In this document: piece by piece, positions 28,970 through 37,955 of the stretch | Position numbering within the stretch: position 1 is the first letter of the stretch | Layout: each line of letters begins with the position of its first letter | Origin: Bacteroidales bacterium | GTDB lineage: Bacteria; Bacteroidota; Bacteroidia; Bacteroidales; Dysgonomonadaceae | Assembly (NCBI GenBank): GCA_012837345.1 | Contig: DURL01000059.1 | Location: forward strand, 1 to 49,331 | DNA: 49,331 bases | Reading direction: 5' to 3' | Notes under the pieces: generated by a model | Told to the model about the DNA's origin: nothing | Seen by the model: only the letters and a program-made list of their open reading frames with translations | Database searches by the model: none | Translations under genes and position numbers: made by a program

Positions 28970-29785
28970 TTAACCTGCAGGCAGCACCTCTATCTTCTCC
29001 TCGGCAACCCGGTAATAACGTTGGGCCTCTCCCTTGTACTTTCCTTCAGGGAAAGAGTTGGTGTAATTGAAATATTCATCCACCACCATCCGATAGCGTT
29101 CCGGTTGTGTGAGCATCGTACTGCGTTCCGCATACTCATATCGGGCACGGAGGATGGTCATCTGATAATCTTCCAGATACTTGGAATAGGGATAGCTCTT
29201 CATTGCTTCCCGTGCAGTGATCACCGCCGCCTCATAGTTGTTACCCATGTAATTGCCCAGATTGAGATAGAGTTGGGCGGCAAGCAGCTCCTTATAAGCC
29301 AGTTTCTCTTGTAACTCAAACAGATAGCTCTTGGCCTGTTCAGCTCTCTCTGTCTGTGGATATCGTTCAATGTACTTCTGGAACTCTGCAATGGCCGTAT
29401 AGGTCTTTGTCTGATCAAGACGTGCTTCAGGGGAGTCGAGATACATCCCGTAAGCCGAATAGAAGAGAGCAGCTTCTGCATACTCACCCTTGGGGTAGGT
29501 ATTGTAATAGGTGGTGAACACCTGCGTGGCCGAATAATAATCCCTGGCGTTATAATGACTCTGAGCCAGTAGATAGAGCGACTCCTCAGCTTGTGCAGTA
29601 CCTTTCATAAAGGTAACCAGCTCTTCCAGAAGGGTGATGGTACGGTTGTATTTCCCTTCCTCGAAATATTTTTTTGCATAGGTGTATTTCAAGTCTCTGT
29701 CGGTACTCTTGAGGATCTTGTTGTACTCGTTACAGGAACTCAACACCAAAATGATCAGCAAAAAATAGAATGGTTTTATTCTCAT
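28970..29785 (-). CDS. bamD: Outer membrane assembly lipoprotein BamD
   Basis: A 271-residue lipoprotein with lipobox LVLSSC (Cys18) and at least five tetratricopeptide-like helix pairs (for example KYNRTITLLEELVTFMKGT and YSATQVFTTYYNTYPKGEYA). BamD is the essential partner of BamA in inserting outer membrane barrels. The start at 29785 is chosen for the lipoprotein signal; an in-frame ATG at 29863 adds an unlikely N-terminus that would lie upstream of a -7 element. First gene of the bamD-rpoZ-DUF4293 group. Confidence 0.92.
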   Translation of the reverse strand: MRIKPFYFLLIILVLSSCNEYNKILKSTDRDLKYTYAKKYFEEGKYNRTITLLEELVTFMKGTAQAEESLYLLAQSHYNARDYYSATQVFTTYYNTYPKGEYAEAALFYSAYGMYLDSPEARLDQTKTYTAIAEFQKYIERYPQTERAEQAKSYLFELQEKLAYKELLAAQLYLNLGNYMGNNYEAAVITAREAMKSYPYSKYLEDYQMTILRARYEYAERSTMLTQPERYRMVVDEYFNYTNSFPEGKYKGEAQRYYRVAEEKIEVLPAG

Positions 29786-29809
29786 CTTGTTCAAGTCGGG
29801 TTTAGCGTG

Positions 29810-29817
29810 CAAATTTA
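29810..29817 (-). promoter_or_regulatory. Likely -7 element for bamD
   Basis: The minus strand reads TAAATTTG 24 bp before the bamD start codon at 29785. It supports that start over the upstream ATG. The -33 region is weak (TTCG-like, 21 bp upstream). Confidence 0.45.
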
Positions 29818-29865
29818 CGCATTCTTTCTTATTTACCGAAGAAGGAATGGCTATTTTATTCAATT

Positions 29866-31377
29866 TTAGGATTTCTCAGCCAGAAAACGAAGGATGCTAT
29901 CCACATAATTGCGGTGGTTAGCCAGTCGTGGCACCTTGTTCTGTCCACCCGCTTTCTCCCTTTTCTTCATCCATTCATAAAAGAGGCCTCTCTCCATCAC
30001 CTTCACCACGGGAGGGTTGAGTGAGAGGTTATAGGATCGTTTCGCCTCATAGTCAGAATTGAGTTTTTTCAGGCTCTCATCCAGCTTGTCGGTGAAAAGG
30101 GAGAGATCAGCAGGCGGTGTTTCAAATTCGATCAGCCATTCATGCGCACCGTTGTTGCTGTCTCCGAAGAAAATGGGTGCAACGGTATAGTCAGTGATCT
30201 TGGCTCCCGTCAGTCGACAGGCTTCATCGAGAGCCCTGTCTGCATTGTCGACGATCAGTTCCTCCCCGAAGGCATTGATGAACTGTTTGGTACGGCCGGT
30301 GATCCTGAACAGGTAGGGATGGGTGGAGGTGAACTCAATGGTATCTCCAATTCTGTATCGCCAGAGACCGCCACTGGTGCTGATCACCATGGCATACTGT
30401 TTTCCGGGCACCACACCGCTCAACGGCACCGTCTCCGGTTGCTCCTTCTCCCATTCACCCGCCGGAATGAATTCGTAATAGACCTCGTTGTCGAGCAGCA
30501 GCAACATATCCTTCGAATCGGGTGCGAACTGTACCCCGAAAAAGCCTTCCGAGGCGTTGTAGTTCTCCCAGTAACGCATCCGACCGGAGGGTATCAGCTT
30601 CTCATATTGTTCCTGAAAAGGGATGAAACTGACTCCGCCATGAAAGAACACCTCCAGGTTGGGCCATATCTCGGGAATGGTACGACCACTGTCATCCACA
30701 ATCTTTTTCAGCAGCACCAGCATCCAGGAGGGGACCCCCACGAATGAGCGGATATCGGCACCCATGGCATAATCAGCCAGCTTCTGTAGTTTCTCCTCCC
30801 AGTCGGGCAGCAAGGCAATCTCCTCCGGCGTTCTCCGCCGTTTGGCAGCTCGTGGCAGGTTCTTCATCAGTATCGCCGATATATCTCCGGTGTAGATGCC
30901 ATCACCAATGCGGTTGATCTGTTGACTGCCACCCAGCACCAGCGATTTCCCAAGAATAAAAGATGTGTCGGGGTGATGATGTGCATAGATCCCCAGCATA
31001 TGATAGCCGGCACGATAATTACCATTTTTTAACGATTCAATCGTTACCGGAATGTACTTGCTCTTCTCTTCAGTGGTACCTGACGACATGGCAAACCATC
31101 TCACCGGTGTGTCCCACAGAATATCATTTTCTTTTTCCACAATGATGCGGTCGAGAAAGGGACGCAGCGACTCATAGGTGGTGAGAGGCACCCGACGTCG
31201 ATAAGAGTCATCATCAGTGACCTTATCAAAGTGGTAGTGGCTTCCATATAGGGTACGGCGGCCATGTTGCAGCAAATAATCGAGCGTTCGCTGCTGGGTA
31301 CCAAGCGGATCATCCAGAAAAGCTTCCACTGGTTTATAATAGAAGGTAAGGATCGATCGGGCTATTTTTCGAATCAT
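29866..31377 (-). CDS. GH3 (auxin-responsive promoter) family acyl-acid amido synthetase-like protein
   Basis: A 503-residue member of the GH3 family, an adenylate-forming superfamily. Visible parts are VRWFAMSSGTTEEKSKYIPV (ATP-binding P-loop-like motif), YNASEGFFGVQ, the strand GLWRYRIGDTIEFTSTHPY and the C-terminal GRTKQFINAFGEELIVDNAD. In plants GH3 enzymes join auxin or jasmonate to amino acids; in Bacteroidetes the substrate is unknown. It probably activates a carboxylic acid. It lies 80 bp upstream of bamD, with its own -7 element at 31400-31407. Confidence 0.92.
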   Translation of the reverse strand: MIRKIARSILTFYYKPVEAFLDDPLGTQQRTLDYLLQHGRRTLYGSHYHFDKVTDDDSYRRRVPLTTYESLRPFLDRIIVEKENDILWDTPVRWFAMSSGTTEEKSKYIPVTIESLKNGNYRAGYHMLGIYAHHHPDTSFILGKSLVLGGSQQINRIGDGIYTGDISAILMKNLPRAAKRRRTPEEIALLPDWEEKLQKLADYAMGADIRSFVGVPSWMLVLLKKIVDDSGRTIPEIWPNLEVFFHGGVSFIPFQEQYEKLIPSGRMRYWENYNASEGFFGVQFAPDSKDMLLLLDNEVYYEFIPAGEWEKEQPETVPLSGVVPGKQYAMVISTSGGLWRYRIGDTIEFTSTHPYLFRITGRTKQFINAFGEELIVDNADRALDEACRLTGAKITDYTVAPIFFGDSNNGAHEWLIEFETPPADLSLFTDKLDESLKKLNSDYEAKRSYNLSLNPPVVKVMERGLFYEWMKKREKAGGQNKVPRLANHRNYVDSILRFLAEKS

Positions 31378-31399
31378 TCTTTCATAGTCAAATGGATGA

Positions 31400-31433
31400 C
31401 AAAGGTAGTGACTTGTCTCCGAATAGGAACCAA
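31400..31433 (-). promoter_or_regulatory. Promoter for the GH3 gene
   Basis: The minus strand reads TTGG, 22 bases, TACCTTTG. The -7 element is an exact consensus match; the -33 is imperfect and slightly distant. It lies 22 bp before the GH3 start codon. Confidence 0.5.
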
Positions 31434-31464
31434 GGCGGGGAAACTTTAAGAAAAAATAAGTCGA

Positions 31465-32166
31465 TTAACCTATTCTGCTGATCTTGTGTAGCCGCTCCTC
31501 ATCAATGATCTTGATCTTACGGCCATCGATGGTGATGATACGCTCATTCACGAAGTTGGACAGGGTACGGATGGCGTTGGAGGTGGTCATATTGGAGAGA
31601 TTGGCCAGGTCCTCTCTGGCCAGATAGATGTTGATGGTAGCGCCGTCCTCTTCCAGGCCGTAGCTCTCCTTGAGAAAAAGCAACGATTCAGCCAGCCTGC
31701 CCCGCACATGTTTTTGTGTCAGGTTCACCACCCGCTGATCGGCAATTCCCAGGTCTGTCGACAACATCCTGATGAAAAAGAGAGCAAGCGCACCGTTGTT
31801 GCGTAAAAACTGTTCAATCAACTCCATCGGGATCATGCCTACCGTACATGCTTCAAAAGCCGAGGCAGCGGTCACAAAAGCCTCCCTGGCAAAATAAGCC
31901 CGGTAACCAAAATACTGAACAGGACGAATGATACGGATAATCTGACTTCTTCCTCCCACTCCGCTCTTGTAAATCTTCACCTTACCCTTAAAGAGGATCA
32001 TCAGATCTTTCGGATTCTCATCTTCAAGGTAGATTAATTCATTTTTCTTAAAATGTACCATGCGGGCACTGCTACGCAACTGATCACGTTCAGCCGTCGT
32101 GAGCATTCTCCACACATCAGGTAATGAGGAGGATATATCCACTATCTCTTTATTCTTCACTTTCAC
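31465..32166 (-). CDS. Crp/Fnr-family transcriptional regulator
   Basis: A 233-residue regulator with an N-terminal cyclic-nucleotide-type beta-roll (VHFKKNELIYLEDENPKDLM, then KVKIYKSGVGGRSQIIRII) and a C-terminal winged helix (LAREDLANLSNMTTSNAIRT). No Fnr-type cysteine cluster is seen. The start is uncertain: the first in-frame ATG (32265) lies upstream of a TATATTTG promoter, so a GTG at 32166 or 32160 is chosen. Overlapping palindromes at 32175-32194 sit between promoter and start and may be its own operator. Targets are unknown. Confidence 0.88.
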   Translation of the reverse strand: MKVKNKEIVDISSSLPDVWRMLTTAERDQLRSSARMVHFKKNELIYLEDENPKDLMILFKGKVKIYKSGVGGRSQIIRIIRPVQYFGYRAYFAREAFVTAASAFEACTVGMIPMELIEQFLRNNGALALFFIRMLSTDLGIADQRVVNLTQKHVRGRLAESLLFLKESYGLEEDGATINIYLAREDLANLSNMTTSNAIRTLSNFVNERIITIDGRKIKIIDEERLHKISRIG

Positions 32167-32174
32167 CAGTGTTA

Positions 32175-32194
32175 TAGAACTATGTTCTAGAACA
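32175..32194. promoter_or_regulatory. Overlapping palindromes, candidate Crp/Fnr autoregulatory site
   Basis: TGTTCTAGAACA (32183-32194) is a perfect 12-bp palindrome, and TAGAAC-TAT-GTTCTA (32175-32189) is a second inverted repeat sharing the GTTCTA half. Both lie at the predicted transcription start of the Crp/Fnr gene, an ideal place for repression. Confidence 0.55.
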
Positions 32195-32229
32195 CAAATA
32201 TATAGAATATTTTTACTGGATGTACCAAA
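32195..32229 (-). promoter_or_regulatory. Promoter for the Crp/Fnr regulator gene
   Basis: The minus strand reads TTTG, 23 bases, TATATTTG. The -7 match is exact and the spacing is somewhat long. It places transcription near 32188, downstream of the in-frame ATG at 32265, and so supports a GTG start. Confidence 0.5.
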
Positions 32230-32314
32230 AAAAGTGAGTTTTTTAGAGATTGATCTTTTTGGCAATTATTTTATGGGTCATTTTTGTTTTTTCCACCGAT
32301 CACTGTCTGTTTTA

Positions 32315-32345
32315 TTTATGGTGCAAAAAAAAAAATGTATGTTTG
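32315..32345 (+). promoter_or_regulatory. Promoter for the DUF5686 gene with very short leader
   Basis: TTTA, 19 bases, TATGTTTG. The -7 element ends only 8 bp before the ATG at 32354, so the mRNA leader would be a few bases or none. Confidence 0.55.
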
Positions 32346-32353
32346 CAATCTGA

Positions 32354-34507
32354 ATGAAGAGAAGTGTCATCATACTGATATTGTTTCTGTTTTTAGCCGC
32401 TTCAAACTGTTTTGCACTAACATCCGATCTACCCACAGATACGATACTAAACAGGGCGATGAGTGCTGCCGAAAAATACAACGAGCTGGTGGAAAACTAC
32501 ACAGCTGAGGTTTACGTACGCTCATACGTAGAAACGATCCGTAAGAATTTCCTCTACAAACACACCCACCTGATTCCAAACTTTGTGTTGCATGATCCGG
32601 ATCACGATGATGCGGTGATTGAGACCATCAGTGACCTGCGATACGAGTATCCCAATATCTACGTGCAGGATATCCGTCATGTCACCGGCACGTTGACAAA
32701 AAAGAAAGAGATCGACCTGATCCCTTTTGAGCTGCTGAACATCAATCTCTATGGTGAGACCACCAACGATGAAACTTTTTTCATGCCCATCCGTTTCAGC
32801 ACTGCAAAGTATTACCGTTACACGCTCTATCAGCACTTCTCCGCCAACGACAAGGAGTATTACAACATCCACTTTGCCCCCATATACGAGAATCCGAAGC
32901 TGCTCAAAGGATCTTTTATCGTGGAGAAAGGGACCTGGAGGGTGATCTTTTTCCGGGGTGAAGGACTGGATATCTTTTCCAACTTCTCGTTCGAGATGAC
33001 CATGGGTGATGAATGGGTGACCAACTACCTCCCGGTAAGCATCACCATCTACCAGAAGGCAGCCTACCTGGGCAACGAGCTGGCCAGCAGGCACCTGGCC
33101 AGCATCACCTACAAGGAGATCGCCCTGCGCCAGATCCAGCAGCCGGTGCGGTCACTCAACATCAGTGATTCCTACAAGGTGAGACTCGACTCGGTACCGC
33201 TGCAGAGCGATTCGCTCTTCTGGGAGGGAAAAAGGCCAATCCCGCTTCAAGAAAGGGAGAGGGATGTGATCCGACGTTACCGGCAGGAGCAGCTGATACG
33301 CGAACAGAAAAAACGCCTTGACGATTCACTGGGTAACAACCGTATCGCCCAGCAGATGGCACAACGGATGGTGGTCAACTCGAGCTACCGCTACAAGTCG
33401 ACCCGTTTCGGCTACTCCGGTCTGCTCAATCCGCTGATGCTTGGTTACAGCTCGCGCGACGGTGTCACCTATCGGCAGAAGTTCTCCTTCATTGCCGACC
33501 TGAAGCGCAGTCGCAACATCCGGGTCAATGCATTCGCAGGCTACATGTTCCGCCGCAAGGAGTTTTTCACCGACCTGACCACCACCTTCAACTATGAACC
33601 CCTGCGACTGGGGAGTGCCACCTTTTCGATCGGTAACGGGAACCCCACCTACAGTTCACTGTTCGTGGATCAGATACGGGAGCGGCTCAAGAGCCAGGGC
33701 ATCACCTTCGATGACATCTCACTCAAATACTACCAGGACTATTACCTCAAGCTCTTCAACACCTTCGAGGCCACCAATGGCTTGCTGCTGCAGACAGGTG
33801 TCGATTATCATATCCGCAAGAGCAAAAACAATGAGGTGATGTTCCGCGCACTGACCATCGACAGCAATCCCATCAGTCAGCTGTTTGGCACGAAACGGTC
33901 GTTTGCTCCCTTTATCCGGGTCAGCTGGACCCCGCAGCAGTATTACCGCTTCGAAGGGAGGCAGAAGATCTATGCCCGCTCTGACTACCCCACCTTCAAG
34001 GTTGAGTTCTCACGAAGCCTGCTCGACGTGCTGGGCAGCACCTCACAGTACAACCGTATTGAGCTGGACATCAGTCAGAAGATTGACTTTGGATTGATGA
34101 ATAGCTTTCACTACCATTTTGGTGCCGGCAAGTTCATCAACCAGCAAACAGAATACTTCGCCGATTTCGTCTATTTCTCGAAGAGCAATTTCCCGGAGAA
34201 CTGGAACGACGGTCTGGGAGGCAATTTCAACCTGCTGGACAGGGATCTCTACAATGCTTCCGACTCCTACCTGCAGGGCCATATCATGCTTGAATCACCC
34301 TTTCTGCTGCTGAAAAACATACCCTTCATCTCCGATTTTGCTGATAAGGAACGGCTCTACATGAGTCAGCTCCACACCCCGCAAATAAAGTCCTACACGG
34401 AGCTGGGCTATGGTATCGGAAACCGTTTTTTCAACGCCGGTCTCTTTGCCTCTTTCCATAAGACCCGCTTCGAAGAGATCGGTGTGCGTGTGGCTTTTGG
34501 GTTGTGA
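32354..34507 (+). CDS. DUF5686-family outer membrane protein
   Basis: A 717-residue protein with a signal peptide (MKRSVIILILFLFLAASNCF), a soluble N-terminal region (about 25-330) and a C-terminal beta-barrel-like part (for example SYRYKSTRFGYSGLLNPLMLGY), ending GVRVAFGL. This matches DUF5686, found in Bacteroidetes and often fused to a carboxypeptidase-regulatory domain; that domain is missing here. Function unknown; barrel topology suggests export or surface assembly. The signal peptide fixes the start. Confidence 0.85.
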   Translation: MKRSVIILILFLFLAASNCFALTSDLPTDTILNRAMSAAEKYNELVENYTAEVYVRSYVETIRKNFLYKHTHLIPNFVLHDPDHDDAVIETISDLRYEYPNIYVQDIRHVTGTLTKKKEIDLIPFELLNINLYGETTNDETFFMPIRFSTAKYYRYTLYQHFSANDKEYYNIHFAPIYENPKLLKGSFIVEKGTWRVIFFRGEGLDIFSNFSFEMTMGDEWVTNYLPVSITIYQKAAYLGNELASRHLASITYKEIALRQIQQPVRSLNISDSYKVRLDSVPLQSDSLFWEGKRPIPLQERERDVIRRYRQEQLIREQKKRLDDSLGNNRIAQQMAQRMVVNSSYRYKSTRFGYSGLLNPLMLGYSSRDGVTYRQKFSFIADLKRSRNIRVNAFAGYMFRRKEFFTDLTTTFNYEPLRLGSATFSIGNGNPTYSSLFVDQIRERLKSQGITFDDISLKYYQDYYLKLFNTFEATNGLLLQTGVDYHIRKSKNNEVMFRALTIDSNPISQLFGTKRSFAPFIRVSWTPQQYYRFEGRQKIYARSDYPTFKVEFSRSLLDVLGSTSQYNRIELDISQKIDFGLMNSFHYHFGAGKFINQQTEYFADFVYFSKSNFPENWNDGLGGNFNLLDRDLYNASDSYLQGHIMLESPFLLLKNIPFISDFADKERLYMSQLHTPQIKSYTELGYGIGNRFFNAGLFASFHKTRFEEIGVRVAFGL

Positions 34508-34534
34508 TTCCTTACGCACTTATTGAATTTTCTG

Positions 34535-34542
34535 TATCTTTG
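34535..34542 (+). promoter_or_regulatory. Likely -7 element for ispE
   Basis: TATCTTTG, an exact -7 match, 16 bp before the ispE ATG at 34559, giving a leader of roughly 10 bases. No clear -33 element is seen. Confidence 0.45.
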
Positions 34543-34558
34543 CGCAAAACTAGTCTGT

Positions 34559-35407
34559 ATGATCCGTTTTCCTAATGCAAAGATCAACCTGGGTTTACAT
34601 GTCACTGCCCGCCGCGAGGATGGGTACCATGATCTCGAAACGGTATTCTATCCGATCGGGTTGAAGGATGCACTGGAAATCATACCCACGGGCGATGAAC
34701 AGCTGAAGGAAGCTGAAAAGGGGTTCCGGCTCTTTTTGTCGGGTGACACCCTGCAATGCGACGAGGCGGATAACCTGGTGGTGAGAGCCTGGAAGCTGAT
34801 TGCCGCTGAGAAGCAACTTCCTCCGCTGGAGATCCATCTCCTTAAAAAGATCCCTCATGGTGCCGGTCTGGGAGGCGGATCGTCCGATGCGGCAGCGATG
34901 CTACAGCTGCTCAACAACACCTTCACCCTGCAATATAGTGATTCGGAACTGGCGGCTTTTGCCGCGAGGTTAGGAGCCGACTGTGCCTTTTTCATTCACA
35001 ACCGTCCGGCACTGGCCACCGGCATCGGCGACATCCTGGAACCGGTAGCGCTTGATCTCAGCCACCTGACCCTGGTGGTTGTGAAACCGGATATCTGGGT
35101 TTCCACTGCTGAGGCCTATGCGATGATCACCCCTCATCAGCCCGAAGAGTCACTCAGGGAGATCATCAAACAACCTGTTTCTGAGTGGAAGGAGCGGCTG
35201 AAAAATGACTTTGAGGCTCCTGTTTTCAAAAAATTTCCCGAAATTTGGCAGATCAAACAACAGCTCTACGAGAGGGGAGCACTCTATGCCTCCATGAGCG
35301 GCTCGGGATCTGCGGTGTATGGTCTGTTTGACGAGACTCCCAATCTGAAAGGGTGCTTTGACAAACATTTCGTATGGATAAGCGAAAAGCTAAATAGAAA
35401 AATATGA
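34559..35407 (+). CDS. ispE: 4-diphosphocytidyl-2-C-methyl-D-erythritol kinase
   Basis: A 282-residue GHMP kinase of the MEP isoprenoid pathway, which phosphorylates CDP-methylerythritol. The opening FPNAKINLGLHVT and the ATP loop PHGAGLGGGSSDAAAML are signature motifs, and the end contains YASMSGSGSAVYGLF. The start at 34559 (MIRFPNAKINLG) is the family start; the in-frame ATG at 34523 lies before the -7 element. Its stop overlaps the S9 peptidase start (ATGA). Confidence 0.96.
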   Translation: MIRFPNAKINLGLHVTARREDGYHDLETVFYPIGLKDALEIIPTGDEQLKEAEKGFRLFLSGDTLQCDEADNLVVRAWKLIAAEKQLPPLEIHLLKKIPHGAGLGGGSSDAAAMLQLLNNTFTLQYSDSELAAFAARLGADCAFFIHNRPALATGIGDILEPVALDLSHLTLVVVKPDIWVSTAEAYAMITPHQPEESLREIIKQPVSEWKERLKNDFEAPVFKKFPEIWQIKQQLYERGALYASMSGSGSAVYGLFDETPNLKGCFDKHFVWISEKLNRKI

Positions 35408-37947
35408 ACAAACGATTCTCAACCATTCTTCTGATCCTGCTGTTGCTCGGTGCGACGGGTATGGCACAAGACAGCTTCACCCCGGCAGAGGTATCGACCT
35501 TCGGACCGATAAGAGTACAGGGGCCGGTATTGCTCGACAGTGTCAACCTCAGTGACAAACCCTACTCGAATGAGCTGCTGCTCTCCACAGCCATCAATTT
35601 CCCCGCGCCGGACAAATTCACCATCGGGTTAATGCCCGACACGGCCGGGTTCTTCACCCTGCCGAAACCGGAGGAAGGCAAAGCTCTTCAGTTGGTCTCC
35701 TTCAACCTGTCTACCGACCGGTACGGGAAGGGCAAGATCACGATCACCTCCCCCAACCCACTGGAGCTATGGATTGACAATGTGAAGCGCGCTGCCAAGC
35801 AGGCTGCCGATGACAGCCTCCACCTGGCCGGATCGGCAGATGCTTCGCTCAACGGGTTCATCAATAACAGTCGCGTGGTGATCAAAATGCTTACCTCTGC
35901 TGACGACCTGAACGATGCGATGGTGAAGATCGAGGTGAAACCTGAAGAAACCGATTCACTGCTGGTATATCGCTTCAACCAGCAAGGGAAGAGACGGATC
36001 GACATCAAAGATATTCTGGAAGGGAAACGGGTGAACGGATCTGCCATCTCTCCCAGTGGGCGGTTTGTGTTGGTGTCGCTGCGTGAGACACTGCCGGGCG
36101 GCGAGAACCGCAGCCATACAGAGATCTACGACACCCAACAGAAACGGGTCATCTTCTCGGAACCCCTGAGTCGCCCGCAACTGAACTGGATGCCCCAATC
36201 AGACCTGCTCACCTACACCGCCGACAAGGGGGAGCGTCGCACACTCTACTCCCTCAACCCGCTCACCATGGAGACAGTCATCATGGCTGAGAACCTGCCG
36301 AAAGAGAACTTCATCATTGCCCCCGACGAGCAATCGCTCTTCTACTCATCGAAGGAGACCCTCACGCCCGGCAACCCCGGTGGACTGAAACGGATGATCG
36401 GCATCGACGACCGTCAGTCACATTACCGTGATCGGTATTACCTCTATCGTTACTTCCTTGACACAGGGCTCACCCAACAACTCACCTTTGGCCGTCAGAC
36501 GGCATCGCTCAACGATGTGAGCAACGACATGCGTTACCTGCTTTTTTCGGTATCCGATGAAGACCTCACCCAACGACCCTTTCGCAGCAGTACCCTCTAC
36601 CGGCTCAACCTGGAGACCATGGCAACCGATACCATCTGGAAGAATGAACGCTATGCCTACTCGGCACAGTTCTCTCCCGACGGCAAACAGTTGCTGATCC
36701 ACGGAGCACCCGAGGCGTTCAATGGCATCGGGATGAACATCAAAGCGGGACAGATCGCCAACAGCTACGATACCCAGTCGTTCATCATGGAGCTGGAGAA
36801 CAGGGAGGTGACACCCGTGACCAAGGATTTCGATCCCACCATCAGCGCTCAGGAGTGGAACAAGGTGGACAACAGCATCTACTACCGGGTGGAGGAAGGC
36901 GACCGGGTACATATCTACCGCTACTCACCACGTAAGGCTACCTTCGAGAGACTACCCCTCAAGGAAGAGGTGATCCGTTCGTTCAACATTGCCAGGAACG
37001 CCCAATGGGCCACCTACACCGGACAGAGCTGCTCCAACTCATCACGGAGCTATCTGCTGAACCTCAAGACACTTGCGTCCACCCTTATCTCCGATCCCTA
37101 CGCCGAACGGCTCAACGAGCTGCAGTTGGGTGAGGTGAAGGATTGGAGCTTCACCAGCACCTATGGCGACCAGATTGATGGACGTTATTACCTGCCGCCA
37201 CATTTCGATCCGGAAAGGAGCTATCCACTGATCGTCTATTACTACGGAGGCACCAGCCCCACCAGTCGCATCTTTGAGAGTACCTATCCCCTTCACGTCT
37301 ATGCCGCACAGGATTATGTGGTGTACACGCTGCAGCCCAGCGGCACCACCGGCTACGGGCAGGAGTTCTCGGCACGCCATGTCAACGCATGGGGCGAGCA
37401 GACGGCTGAAGAGATCATCGAAGGGGTGAAAGCATTCGTGGCGGCACATCCTTTTGTCGACAGCACCAGGATTGGCAATATCGGAGCTTCCTATGGCGGC
37501 TTCATGACACAATACCTGATCACCCAAACCGATCTGTTCGCCGCGTCGGTATCACACGCCGGCATCAGCAACATTACCAGCTACTGGGGAGAAGGCTACT
37601 GGGGTTACTCCTACAGTGCGGGTGCCAGTGCCGACAGCTACCCCTGGAACAACCCACGGCTCTACGTGGAGCAGAGCCCGCTGTTCCAGGCCGACAAGAT
37701 CAACACCCCGTTGCTCCTGCTGCACGGTAGCGCCGACACCAACGTGCCCATTGGTGAGAGCATTCAGATGTATACCGCCCTGAAGTTGCTCAACAAGCCG
37801 GTGGAATTCATCCAGGTGGAGGGTGAGAATCATGCGATCTACGACTATCAAAAGCGGATTGGCTGGAACCACACCATCTATGCCTGGTTTGCCAAATGGC
37901 TGAAGGAAGATGCCCGCTGGTGGGAGTCGCTCTATCCTGATAAATAA
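35404..37947 (+). CDS. S9-family prolyl oligopeptidase-like peptidase
   Basis: An 847-residue exported peptidase with a signal peptide (MNKRFSTILLILLLLGATGMAQ), a long beta-propeller region and a C-terminal alpha/beta-hydrolase domain. The nucleophile is Ser696 in GASYGGF, an Asp follows in HGSADTNVPI and a His in EGENHAIYD. It is of the dipeptidyl-peptidase type, probably releasing peptides in the periplasm. It overlaps ispE by four bases and precedes the IMPase-like gene by 8 bp. Confidence 0.94.
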   Translation: MNKRFSTILLILLLLGATGMAQDSFTPAEVSTFGPIRVQGPVLLDSVNLSDKPYSNELLLSTAINFPAPDKFTIGLMPDTAGFFTLPKPEEGKALQLVSFNLSTDRYGKGKITITSPNPLELWIDNVKRAAKQAADDSLHLAGSADASLNGFINNSRVVIKMLTSADDLNDAMVKIEVKPEETDSLLVYRFNQQGKRRIDIKDILEGKRVNGSAISPSGRFVLVSLRETLPGGENRSHTEIYDTQQKRVIFSEPLSRPQLNWMPQSDLLTYTADKGERRTLYSLNPLTMETVIMAENLPKENFIIAPDEQSLFYSSKETLTPGNPGGLKRMIGIDDRQSHYRDRYYLYRYFLDTGLTQQLTFGRQTASLNDVSNDMRYLLFSVSDEDLTQRPFRSSTLYRLNLETMATDTIWKNERYAYSAQFSPDGKQLLIHGAPEAFNGIGMNIKAGQIANSYDTQSFIMELENREVTPVTKDFDPTISAQEWNKVDNSIYYRVEEGDRVHIYRYSPRKATFERLPLKEEVIRSFNIARNAQWATYTGQSCSNSSRSYLLNLKTLASTLISDPYAERLNELQLGEVKDWSFTSTYGDQIDGRYYLPPHFDPERSYPLIVYYYGGTSPTSRIFESTYPLHVYAAQDYVVYTLQPSGTTGYGQEFSARHVNAWGEQTAEEIIEGVKAFVAAHPFVDSTRIGNIGASYGGFMTQYLITQTDLFAASVSHAGISNITSYWGEGYWGYSYSAGASADSYPWNNPRLYVEQSPLFQADKINTPLLLLHGSADTNVPIGESIQMYTALKLLNKPVEFIQVEGENHAIYDYQKRIGWNHTIYAWFAKWLKEDARWWESLYPDK

Positions 37948-37955
37948 TCATCCAA

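Noticed and set aside
32167-32265. Longer N-terminus for the Crp/Fnr regulator
   Set aside because: It would start upstream of the TATATTTG promoter and adds a non-conserved stretch.
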